This document shows, piece by piece, positions 39,046 to 47,077 of a DNA stretch of 64,000 nt. Source of the stretch: an uncultured Lachnospiraceae bacterium. GTDB taxonomy: Bacteria > Bacillota > Clostridia > Lachnospirales > Lachnospiraceae. A program made the position numbers and the translations under genes. Below the pieces are notes generated by a model. The model had not been told where the DNA came from. It saw only the letters and a program-made list of their open reading frames with translations, and did no database searches. Location: positions 137,794 through 201,793 of the forward strand of contig CAJTTZ010000005.1 in assembly GCA_910579505.1 (NCBI GenBank), read 5' to 3'. How positions within the stretch are numbered: position 1 is the stretch's first letter; each line of letters starts with the position of its first letter.

Positions 39046-41109
39046 ATGAAAAAGGAAGAGTTAGTTGCGGAGCGTTATGGGCTTGCTCTGGAGCGGATCA
39101 GGGAAATACCGAATGAGTCAATCTGCGCAGAGGCTTACCGGGATTATTTTATGCAGATGGCAAAGTTTGTTTTGCTGATGGATCGGACCTATGGGTTGGT
39201 GGAAGGCGGCGCGCTCAGACAGATGGGAATGGAGGAGCTGAAAGAGCACAACCACTCGCTCTATGCGGATATTCTGCCGGCGCATTACGGGGAAAGCTAC
39301 GCGAACCCGGATTATGCAACGGATCGACTGGGCAAGTCAATCGGACAGTGCCTGTCTTTTTTGTATACGGAGCTCCGCGCCATGATTCCGGCAGCATATG
39401 AACAGAACCGCTTTTCCATGACGATACGGGCAGAACTTTTGCTGGAAGTTTATCAGCTTTTTGCCTGCGCGAAGGAGGAGAACAGGGAGCCGGATGCGGA
39501 GGAGCTGCGGCAGTGTCTTTACTGGTATGTGAGCGATTATTACGAGGCGGAGTTTGAGGAAAAGAGCATGGCGCTTCTGGACGCGGATCGGGATTTTGCC
39601 CGCCGTATCATTATGGAAAGCGATCTGTCTGATCTGCGCTACCTCTATTATTTTGGCGAGTATGTCACGGAAAACGAGCTGAAAACGGCGGCGCATCTGA
39701 ATGAAATGCCATCAGATAAAATAAAGCTGATGGCGGACACGTACACGGAAGGCTACCGTATCGGCTTTGAGGTGACGAACAAGGATATTTCCATTAAAGA
39801 AACGGTGACAATCCGCTATTTTCTGGGTTTTGAGCGGGTGCTCAGACAGGCGGTCCTCAATTTTGACCAAATCGGTCTACAGTCAACCTTCTGCCGGGCG
39901 GGTGTGAATATCTTTCAGGGCAGGAGCGTGAACAAAAACGGTTACTGCGGCGCGAATCCCAATAAACAGTACGACTATGACCATAAGGAGGATATGGCGC
40001 TTTTCCTGGACGGCGCGCTGGCGGAGAGAAAGACGGAGGCGGTTCGGAATGTGTTTGAGCGGCATAAGGAACTGGCGGCGCTTTACGGCGGTCCGGCGGT
40101 GGTGGAGAGCTTCGGGGAGGAGCCCTTTGTGCCGGAGAATAAGGAGACGGCCTGCCGCTTAAGTGAAAAACAGCAGAAGCTTTCGGTTTCCAACGCGGGA
40201 AAAATAGCCGATATCCAAAATGAGTATATCAGGGGCGAGGAGCACAGCTTTACGATTATCGCTTTCCCTGTACCGCAGATCGGTGAGCGGTACGAGGAAA
40301 TTTTCGACGACGTGGTGCGCATCAATACGTTGGATTATATGCTTTACCGGGATATCCAGCAGAAGATTATCGACGTGCTGGACAAGGGATCGACCGTATT
40401 GGTCAAAGGTATGAACGGGAATGAGACCGACATAAAAGTGCAGCTTCACAAGCTGGATGATCCGAAAACCCAGACTAATTTTGAAAACTGTGTGGCGGAC
40501 GTCAATATCCCTGTGGGAGAGGTGTTTACTTCGCCGCTCCTCGCGGGTACAGAGGGGCTTTTGCATGTGCCGCGCGTGTTTTTGCACGAGCTGGAGTACA
40601 GGGACCTGAGACTTCATTTTAAGGACGGTTTCGTGACGGATTACAGCTGCGGCAACTTTGCGGGGGCGGAGGACAACCGCAAGTATATCAGGGACAATGT
40701 GTTCCATCACCATGAAAAACTTCCGCTGGGAGAGTTCGCCATCGGCACGAACACGACGGCGTTCTCTGTGGCGAGAAAATACGGGATTGAGGATAAACTG
40801 CCGATTCTGATTGCGGAAAAGACAGGACCGCATTTTGCGCTGGGGGACACCTGCTATTCCCATGAGGAGGAGGTCAAGAGTTACAACCCGGACGGCAAGG
40901 AGATTGTGGCGAAGGAGAACGAGGTGTCAGTTTTGCGTGACACGGATGTCAGCAAGGCGTATTTCCAGTGCCACACGGATATTACGATCCCCTATGACGA
41001 GCTGGCGGAACTTTCGGTATTGACCGAAGCAGGAGAGAAGCAAGTGATTATCCAAGACGGTCAATTTGTGCTGCCGGGCTGCGAGGAGTTGAACCGGGCA
41101 TTAAAGTGA
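39046..41109 (+). CDS. M29 family aminopeptidase with N-terminal extension
   Basis: The C-terminal half (about residues 300-687) of this 687-residue protein carries M29 (AmpS/PepS/aminopeptidase T) features: GEVFTSPLLAGTEGLL (metal Glu), the FKDGFVTDYSC strand, LGEFAIGTNTTAF (Glu), EKTGPHFALGDTCYS (His) and the final HTDI (His, Asp). M29 enzymes are metal-dependent cytoplasmic aminopeptidases of about 400 residues. The first 300 or so residues are mostly helical (QCLSFLYTELRAMIPAAYEQNRF) and lack an obvious known domain, so this is a long form common in Lachnospiraceae annotations. AAAGGAGG precedes the ATG at a rather long distance. No signal peptide. Confidence 0.8.
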   Translation: MKKEELVAERYGLALERIREIPNESICAEAYRDYFMQMAKFVLLMDRTYGLVEGGALRQMGMEELKEHNHSLYADILPAHYGESYANPDYATDRLGKSIGQCLSFLYTELRAMIPAAYEQNRFSMTIRAELLLEVYQLFACAKEENREPDAEELRQCLYWYVSDYYEAEFEEKSMALLDADRDFARRIIMESDLSDLRYLYYFGEYVTENELKTAAHLNEMPSDKIKLMADTYTEGYRIGFEVTNKDISIKETVTIRYFLGFERVLRQAVLNFDQIGLQSTFCRAGVNIFQGRSVNKNGYCGANPNKQYDYDHKEDMALFLDGALAERKTEAVRNVFERHKELAALYGGPAVVESFGEEPFVPENKETACRLSEKQQKLSVSNAGKIADIQNEYIRGEEHSFTIIAFPVPQIGERYEEIFDDVVRINTLDYMLYRDIQQKIIDVLDKGSTVLVKGMNGNETDIKVQLHKLDDPKTQTNFENCVADVNIPVGEVFTSPLLAGTEGLLHVPRVFLHELEYRDLRLHFKDGFVTDYSCGNFAGAEDNRKYIRDNVFHHHEKLPLGEFAIGTNTTAFSVARKYGIEDKLPILIAEKTGPHFALGDTCYSHEEEVKSYNPDGKEIVAKENEVSVLRDTDVSKAYFQCHTDITIPYDELAELSVLTEAGEKQVIIQDGQFVLPGCEELNRALK

Positions 41110-41156
41110 GAGGCGGCTCAGTCCGCGCCATGTTCTGGCTGAACTGAGAAAATGGG

Positions 41157-41185
41157 TTGCGCAATCGGGGAAAATCTAGTACACT
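41157..41185 (+). promoter_or_regulatory. Probable promoter of the pur operon
   Basis: TTGCGC (41157-41162), 17 bases, TACACT (41180-41185), 57 bases ahead of purE. I saw no purine riboswitch in the leader. Confidence 0.45.
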
Positions 41186-41242
41186 GTAGAGTAAGAAACT
41201 TTGTTTTGACACAAGATATTGTGGTTGAGGAGGTAATTGCGG

Positions 41243-41752
41243 ATGGCACAGGTAGGTATCGTGATGGGCAGCGATTCGGATATGCCCGTTATGGCGAAAG
41301 CGGCGGATATTTTGGAGGAGCTTGGCGTTTCCTATGAGATGACGATTATTTCCGCCCACAGGGAGCCGGACGTGTTCTTTGCGTATGCGAAGGGCGCGGA
41401 GGCAAAAGGTTTTAAGGTGATTATCGCGGGAGCCGGGAAAGCGGCCCATCTGCCGGGTATGTGCGCGGCGATTTTCCCCATGCCGGTGATCGGTGTGCCC
41501 ATGAAGACGTCTGACCTGGGCGGGGTGGATTCACTCTACTCTATTGTACAGATGCCCTCCGGCATTCCCGTTGCGACAGTGGCGATAAACGGCGGGCTAA
41601 ACGCGGGTATTCTGGCGGCGAAGATCCTGGCTGTCTCGGATGCTGCGCTTCTGGAGCGGTTAAAGAAGTATTCGGAGAGCCTGAAGGAGAGCGTGCAGGA
41701 GAAGGACGCGAAGCTGAAGGAAGTCGGGTATAAAACATATTTGAAGGCATAA
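41243..41752 (+). CDS. purE: N5-carboxyaminoimidazole ribonucleotide mutase PurE
   Basis: This 169-residue enzyme moves the carboxyl of N5-CAIR to form CAIR in purine synthesis. It has the family core GSDSDMPVM, IISAHREPD with the catalytic His, and AGAGKAAHLPGM. Size and sequence suit the bacterial class I form. AGGAGG lies ahead of the start at 41243. It begins the purE-purM-purN-purD cluster; purK, purC and other steps must be elsewhere. Confidence 0.95.
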   Translation: MAQVGIVMGSDSDMPVMAKAADILEELGVSYEMTIISAHREPDVFFAYAKGAEAKGFKVIIAGAGKAAHLPGMCAAIFPMPVIGVPMKTSDLGGVDSLYSIVQMPSGIPVATVAINGGLNAGILAAKILAVSDAALLERLKKYSESLKESVQEKDAKLKEVGYKTYLKA

Positions 41753-41765
41753 AAAGGAGGCCGGT

Positions 41766-42791
41766 ATGGATTACAAGACAGCGGGTGTGGATATCGAGGC
41801 GGGCTACCGTTCGGTGGAGCTGATGAAGCAGTATGTGAAGGGGACAATGAGGCCGGAGGTGTTAGGCGGGATCGGCGGTTTTTCCGGCGCCTTTTCCCTT
41901 GAGAAGATTAAGGGCATGGAGAAGCCGGTGCTTCTGTCGGGCACGGACGGCGTGGGCACGAAGATACAGCTTGCTTTTCTGTTGGATAAGCATGATACCG
42001 TGGGTATCGACTGTGTTGCCATGTGCGTCAACGACGTGGTGTGCGCGGGCGCGGAACCGCTGTTTTTCCTGGATTACATAGCCTGCGGCAAAAACTATCC
42101 TGAGAAGATCGCGGCCATCGTGAAGGGTGTTGCAGAGGGGTGCAGGCAGTCGGGAGCGGCTCTGGTCGGCGGCGAGACGGCGGAGCATCCGGGGCTGATG
42201 CCGGAGGATGAATACGATCTTGCCGGTTTTGCGGTGGGTGTTGCCGAGGAGAAGGATCTGATCACGGGGGCGGATGTGAAGCCCGGCGATGTACTTGTCG
42301 GCATTGCCTCTTCGGGAGTGCACAGCAACGGTTTTTCCCTTATAAGAAAAGTTTTCCATGTGAATAAAGAAACACTTTCCGTATATTATGATGAACTTGG
42401 CGCAACGCTTGGCGAGACACTGCTTACGCCCACCAAAATTTATGTGAAGGCGCTTCAGGAAGTAAGGAAGGCGGGCGTTACCATCAAAGGCTGCAGCCAT
42501 ATTACAGGCGGCGGCTTCTATGAGAATATTCCAAGAATGCTGCCGGACGGGGTCGGGGCAAAGGTGGAGAAGGGCAGTTTTGAGATACCGCCCATCTTTG
42601 CGTTGATGCAAAGGACCGGAAGTCTGGAAGAAAAGATGATGTACAATACCTACAACATGGGACTCGGTATGGTGCTGGCGGTAAGTCCTGCGGACGCGGA
42701 CAGGACCGTTGCCGCGCTTGCAAAGGCCGGCGAAAAAGCGTGGACCGTGGGCGAGGTCGTGGCAGGCGGGCACGAGGCGGTTATCGTATAA
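41766..42791 (+). CDS. purM: Phosphoribosylformylglycinamidine cyclo-ligase PurM
   Basis: This 341-residue AIR synthetase closes the imidazole ring using ATP. Typical segments are YKTAGVDIEAGY at the N-terminus, GTDGVGTKIQLAF, CVNDVVCAGAEPLFFLDYIACG and GGETAEHPGLM. The last two carry the ATP and substrate contacts. An AAAGGAGG site precedes the ATG by six bases, 13 bases after purE. Full length. Confidence 0.97.
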   Translation: MDYKTAGVDIEAGYRSVELMKQYVKGTMRPEVLGGIGGFSGAFSLEKIKGMEKPVLLSGTDGVGTKIQLAFLLDKHDTVGIDCVAMCVNDVVCAGAEPLFFLDYIACGKNYPEKIAAIVKGVAEGCRQSGAALVGGETAEHPGLMPEDEYDLAGFAVGVAEEKDLITGADVKPGDVLVGIASSGVHSNGFSLIRKVFHVNKETLSVYYDELGATLGETLLTPTKIYVKALQEVRKAGVTIKGCSHITGGGFYENIPRMLPDGVGAKVEKGSFEIPPIFALMQRTGSLEEKMMYNTYNMGLGMVLAVSPADADRTVAALAKAGEKAWTVGEVVAGGHEAVIV

Positions 42792-42864
42792 GGGCCCAAA
42801 TGGTTTACATAAAGCAAACTGCTTTTACAAGAAGGGGATGGGGAGTTGCGATTGGAGGATCATC

Positions 42865-43491
42865 ATGCTTAAAGTGGTAGTATGCGTGTCGGGAGGCGGC
42901 ACGAACTTGCAGGCAATTATTGACGGCATCGCGCGGGGAGCCATCTTTCACACAGAGATTGTCCGGGTGGTGTGCAACAATCCCGGGGCCCGCGCCCTCG
43001 AGAGGGCGAAAGCGGCGGGGATAGACAGCGTGTGTGTGTCGCCGAAAGATTACGGTGACAGGGAACAGTTTGAGGCGGCCCTGGTCCGCGCGGTGGAGGA
43101 GGCAGAGCCTGATCTCATCGTACTGGCGGGCTTTATGGTTAAGGCGCCGGCAGAGCTGATCAGAAAATACGAGCACAGGATTATCAATGTGCATCCGTCC
43201 CTCATACCGGCTTTCTGCGGTACGGGATATTATGGGCTGCGGGTGCACGAGGCTGCGCTTGCGCGCGGCGTGAAGATCACAGGGGCTACAGTACATTTTG
43301 TGGATGACGGGATGGATACCGGGCCGATTATCATGCAGAAAGCGGTGGAGGTGCATGAGGACGACACGCCGGAAACTTTGCAGAGACGGGTGATGGAGGA
43401 AGCCGAGTGGGTGATTCTTCCCTGGTGTATCAATCTGATCGCGGCAGGACAGGTGAAGGTGGAAAACGGACGGGTTATGGTCACAGAGTGA
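42865..43491 (+). CDS. purN: Phosphoribosylglycinamide formyltransferase PurN
   Basis: This 208-residue enzyme transfers a formyl group from 10-formyl-THF to GAR. It has VSGGGTNLQAIIDGI at the N-terminus, the catalytic Asn-His-Asp in INVHPSLIPAF and HFVDDGMDTGPII. ATG 42865 follows GGAGGATCATC. The 73-base gap after purM contains an inverted GTTTACATAA decamer (42803-42812) and a small AAAGCA/TGCTTT hairpin, which could adjust expression of the later genes. Confidence 0.96.
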   Translation: MLKVVVCVSGGGTNLQAIIDGIARGAIFHTEIVRVVCNNPGARALERAKAAGIDSVCVSPKDYGDREQFEAALVRAVEEAEPDLIVLAGFMVKAPAELIRKYEHRIINVHPSLIPAFCGTGYYGLRVHEAALARGVKITGATVHFVDDGMDTGPIIMQKAVEVHEDDTPETLQRRVMEEAEWVILPWCINLIAAGQVKVENGRVMVTE

Positions 43492-43522
43492 AAGGTAGTA
43501 TTTAGGAAGGGAACAGAAAACC

Positions 43523-44794
43523 ATGAAAATTTTGATTGTGGGAAGCGGCGGCAGGGAACACGCGATAGCAGCGGCTGTGGCGAAGAGTCCCCGGGCGGAT
43601 AAAATTTATTGCGCGCCCGGTAACGCGGGGATCGGACAGATAGCGGAATGCGTGCCAATCGGCGCCATGGAATTTGATAAACTGGTGGCTTTTGCGAAAG
43701 AGAAAGCCATTGACCTGACTATAGTAGGTATGGATGATCCGCTGGTGGGCGGTCTCGTGGATGAGATGGAGGCAGCGGGTCTTCGGGTGTTCGGCCCCCG
43801 GAAAAACGCGGCGATTCTGGAGGGCAGCAAAGCGTTCTCCAAGGATCTGATGAAAAAATACAACATTCCCACGGCAGCCTACGAAAACTTTGACGATCCG
43901 CAGAAGGCCCTTGCCTATCTGGAGACGGCGAAGATGCCGGTGGTGTTAAAGGCGGACGGTCTTGCGCTGGGAAAAGGCGTGCTGATCTGCGAGACGCTTG
44001 AAGAGGCAAAAGACGGCGTGCGAACCATTATGGAGGATAAAAAGTTCGGGACGGCGGGTAACCGCATGGTGGTCGAGGAATTTATGACAGGACGTGAGGT
44101 TTCCGTACTTTCCTTTGTGGATGGAAAGACGATAAAGATCATGTCGTCCGCGCAGGACCACAAGCGCGCGCTGGACGGGGACCAGGGACTGAATACCGGC
44201 GGCATGGGTACGTTTTCGCCGAGCCCTTTCTATACAAAAGAGGTGGATGCGTTCTGCCATAAGTATATCTATCAGGCCACCGTGGACGCCATGGCGGCGG
44301 AGGGCAGACCTTTCAAAGGCGTGATTTTCTTCGGGCTGATGCTGACGGAGGACGGACCGAAGGTTCTGGAGTACAATGCCAGATTCGGGGATCCCGAGGC
44401 GCAGGTGGTGCTGCCCCGCATGAAAAACGATATGATTGATGTGGTGGAGGCGTGTATCGACGGGACGCTTGACCAGGTTGACCTTTCTTTTGAGGACAAT
44501 GCGGCGGTCTGCGTCATTCTGGCATCGGAAGGATATCCTGTTTCCTACGAGAAGGGGTTTGTGATCGAGGGACTGGAAAACTTTGACGATAAGGATGGAT
44601 ATTACTGTTTCCACGCGGGTACCCGTTTAGATAATAACAGGATTGTCACAAATGGCGGCAGGGTGCTCGGCGTTACGGCGAAGGGCGCGACGCTGAAGGA
44701 GGCGCGGGCGAACGCCTATACGGCGACGCAGTGGGTGCATTTTGACCATCAGTATATGAGACATGATATCGGCAAGGCGATTGACGAGGCATAA
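43523..44794 (+). CDS. purD: Phosphoribosylamine-glycine ligase PurD
   Basis: This 423-residue ATP-grasp enzyme forms GAR from phosphoribosylamine and glycine. The start MKILIVGSGGREHAIA, the ATP-grasp segments VVLKADGLALGKGVLIC and GVIFFGLMLTEDGPKVLEYNARFGDPEAQ are all present. It comes 31 bases after purN with a GGAAGG site. It ends the pur cluster in this window. Confidence 0.97.
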   Translation: MKILIVGSGGREHAIAAAVAKSPRADKIYCAPGNAGIGQIAECVPIGAMEFDKLVAFAKEKAIDLTIVGMDDPLVGGLVDEMEAAGLRVFGPRKNAAILEGSKAFSKDLMKKYNIPTAAYENFDDPQKALAYLETAKMPVVLKADGLALGKGVLICETLEEAKDGVRTIMEDKKFGTAGNRMVVEEFMTGREVSVLSFVDGKTIKIMSSAQDHKRALDGDQGLNTGGMGTFSPSPFYTKEVDAFCHKYIYQATVDAMAAEGRPFKGVIFFGLMLTEDGPKVLEYNARFGDPEAQVVLPRMKNDMIDVVEACIDGTLDQVDLSFEDNAAVCVILASEGYPVSYEKGFVIEGLENFDDKDGYYCFHAGTRLDNNRIVTNGGRVLGVTAKGATLKEARANAYTATQWVHFDHQYMRHDIGKAIDEA

Positions 44795-44855
44795 GCGCCG
44801 CAGTTTTGTAAAAGAGGGATAAAGCTATAAAAGAAGCGTAAAAGGGAGTGAAGTT

Positions 44856-45344
44856 ATGAGCAGGGAAGAAAGAATTGAGATGCTCAAGAAGGAATTTACC
44901 GAGATCAATACCTATAACAGGCCCACCTACTGTTCTGAGTGCGGAGGTGTCATGGTATTTAAGGGTCTGGGAGAATACCAGTGCGAGAAATGCGGTTTTC
45001 TGGATTATGACGACTATGGAAAGGCGCGCAATTATGTTGAGAAACATATGGGGGCCAACGCGGCGGAGGTCGCCAAGGCTACCGGGGTGTCGCAAAAATC
45101 CATAAGGGATATGCTCAAGGAAGGAAAGCTGGAGATAGCGCAAAATTCCGCCATTTTCCTAAAATGTGAAATTTGCGGCGCGACGATCCGCAGCGGCAAA
45201 TACTGCCCTAAGTGTGAGATGAACTATCACCATGATCTTGAGGAGATGGCAAGAAAGGCAAGACACCGTGGCGATACATTTGGCTACAGCACCGAGCGGC
45301 GCAGGGGAGAGGAAGGCTCCAAGCGTTTCACAAGAGAACAGTAA
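44856..45344 (+). CDS. Double zinc-ribbon protein with a helix-turn-helix-like middle
   Basis: This 162-residue protein has two cysteine pairs early (CSECGG...CEKCG, about residues 28-48), a middle region that reads like a small helix-turn-helix (EVAKATGVSQKSIRDMLKEGKLEI, about 72-95), and a second zinc ribbon (CEICGATIRSGKYCPKCE, about 107-124) with a basic tail. It resembles the flagellar-operon regulatory proteins YvyF/TIGR03826, but there are no flagellar genes here. It is likely a DNA- or RNA-binding regulator. RBS AAAGGGAG. Confidence 0.6.
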   Translation: MSREERIEMLKKEFTEINTYNRPTYCSECGGVMVFKGLGEYQCEKCGFLDYDDYGKARNYVEKHMGANAAEVAKATGVSQKSIRDMLKEGKLEIAQNSAIFLKCEICGATIRSGKYCPKCEMNYHHDLEEMARKARHRGDTFGYSTERRRGEEGSKRFTREQ

Positions 45345-45365
45345 AACCTGGCAGAGGAGAACAGA

Positions 45366-46691
45366 ATGAAAATACAAATGAGAGAGCGGGTAAGAGAAAG
45401 ACGGGGACATGTATGGAAGGCGGCGGCCGTTTTGGGCACAGCGGTTTTTCTTGCGTGGTGTAACCCGATGGTGAGTCTGGCGGAGGCGACAGGCACCGTG
45501 TTGCCCAACTCAGTCAATATCAGAAAACAGCCCGATCAGGAGAGCGAGGTGATCGGCAGTTCCACTGTCGGTAAGGAAATCAGCATCCGGGGCAAGGTGG
45601 ATGCCTCCGGCATCACGTGGTATCAGGTATATGTGGACGCGAACACCATGGGGTATGTCCGCGCGGATATGATAGAGAAAAAGGGAGACGGAGACATTCC
45701 GACGGTTACCGTGGCGGCGGAAAGCCAGGCGGCGCAGGCGCCGGAAGGCGGTACGGATACGCAGGAGCCGGCGGCGGCAGGCAGCACAGGCGGAGGCGCG
45801 CAGGTGGAGGCGCAGGAGACGGTGGATCTCCAGTATGCCACAACCAATGTAAAGGCAAAGGTGCGTCCCGACCCTTCCACTTCAAATAACCCGGTGGATT
45901 CCCTGGCGGCCGGGACACAGGTGGTGGTGAGCGGGAAATCCGAGGGCAGCGACAGTAAGACCTGGTATTTCGTGAGCTTTACCGGGTCAAACGGTTCGGA
46001 AAAAACGGGCTATATCCGCTCTGACCTGTTAGATATGGGCGATATGCTGCCCGTGGAGGAGGAGCCTGCGGAAGAGCCCGCGGAGGAGCCGGAAGAGCCA
46101 GCTTCGGCGCCGCGAAACGACTATGAACTGAAAATTGAGACAGGTTCCGATGGAGAAGAGGTTTGGTATATTTACGATAATATTACCGAACAGAAACAGA
46201 AGCTTGTACCGCTTCTGGAGTCCTCCTACTCTCAAACCCTCGACGATGGCGATGACACGAAGTCCATTGTGAAGCAGCGGATTGTGATAGTTGTGCTTGC
46301 AGTGCTTCTGGCGATTCTTGCGATTGTGACGGTTATCATGGCCTTTAAACTGCGCGACGCTTACTATGAGGATTATGAGGACGACGATGACGAGGACGAG
46401 GAGACGCCCGAGGAACGTCCGGCCGCTAAGCGCGCGGCTGAGAGAGGGCGGGAGCCGGGACGCAGGGCGCCTGCCGAGGAGGAGCGCAGACCGCGCAGAA
46501 GAGAGGAAGCGGGAGCCGGAGCAGACAGGCAGGAGCGCAGAAGGCGTGAGAGGGAAGTGACTTACCGCGAAGAACCGGGTGCGGAGGAAGCAGTCAGGAC
46601 TGCAAGGGCCCGCAAGGCAAAGAATTTTCTTTTGGATGACGACGAGTTTGAATTTGAATTTTTAAATATGGACGATAAGGATCTGAAATAA
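45366..46691 (+). CDS. SH3-domain membrane protein with Arg-rich cytoplasmic tail
   Basis: This 441-residue protein has a signal-like N-terminus (about 15-42), two bacterial SH3 domains (about 45-103 and 155-220: VNIRKQPDQESEVIGSSTVGKEISIRGKV; VKAKVRPDPSTSNNPVDSLAAGTQVVVSGKSE), an acidic linker, one membrane span (about 305-327), then a cytoplasmic tail that is first acidic (DDDEDEETPEE), then Arg-rich, then ends in an acidic EFEFEFL motif. SH3 domains usually bind cell-wall peptides, so it could link the wall to something inside. It is co-directional with and nearly touches the GntR gene. Confidence 0.75.
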   Translation: MKIQMRERVRERRGHVWKAAAVLGTAVFLAWCNPMVSLAEATGTVLPNSVNIRKQPDQESEVIGSSTVGKEISIRGKVDASGITWYQVYVDANTMGYVRADMIEKKGDGDIPTVTVAAESQAAQAPEGGTDTQEPAAAGSTGGGAQVEAQETVDLQYATTNVKAKVRPDPSTSNNPVDSLAAGTQVVVSGKSEGSDSKTWYFVSFTGSNGSEKTGYIRSDLLDMGDMLPVEEEPAEEPAEEPEEPASAPRNDYELKIETGSDGEEVWYIYDNITEQKQKLVPLLESSYSQTLDDGDDTKSIVKQRIVIVVLAVLLAILAIVTVIMAFKLRDAYYEDYEDDDDEDEETPEERPAAKRAAERGREPGRRAPAEEERRPRRREEAGAGADRQERRRREREVTYREEPGAEEAVRTARARKAKNFLLDDDEFEFEFLNMDDKDLK

Positions 46692-46693
46692 CT

Positions 46694-47077
46694 ATGTTTA
46701 TCGAGATAGATTTTAACAGCGACCAGGCGATTTATATGCAGCTTAGGGATCAGATCATTATGGGGATCGCCACTTCCAGGTTTCAGGAGGGAGATATGCT
46801 CCCCTCTGTCAGGCAGCTTGCGGATACCATCGGCATCAATATGCATACGGTCAACAAAGCTTACACCGTTTTAAAGCAGGAAGGCTATGTGAAGGTGGAC
46901 CGCAGACGGGGCGTGATGGTAGCTGTGGACATTGACAGGATACGTGCCACCAGGGAAATCAGGGAAGATCTGTTAGTCACTCTGGCAAAGGCAAGCTGTA
47001 AGAATATTTCCAGAGAAGAAGTGCATGCTCTTATAGACGAGATCTATGAGGATTATGGGAAAGGAATGAGAGAGTAA
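46694..47077 (+). CDS. GntR family regulator, YtrA type, ahead of clpC
   Basis: This 127-residue protein has a GntR winged helix (about 10-75: IYMQLRDQIIMGIATSRFQEGDMLPSVRQLADTIGINMHTVNKAYTVLKQEGYV) and a short tail without an effector domain. It starts two bases after the SH3 gene stop and its stop directly precedes the clpC ATG, so it is translationally linked to clpC. In most Firmicutes clpC is preceded by ctsR-mcsA-mcsB, none of which is here. It may replace CtsR as the regulator of this operon, although no palindromic operator was found upstream. Confidence 0.85.
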   Translation: MFIEIDFNSDQAIYMQLRDQIIMGIATSRFQEGDMLPSVRQLADTIGINMHTVNKAYTVLKQEGYVKVDRRRGVMVAVDIDRIRATREIREDLLVTLAKASCKNISREEVHALIDEIYEDYGKGMRE

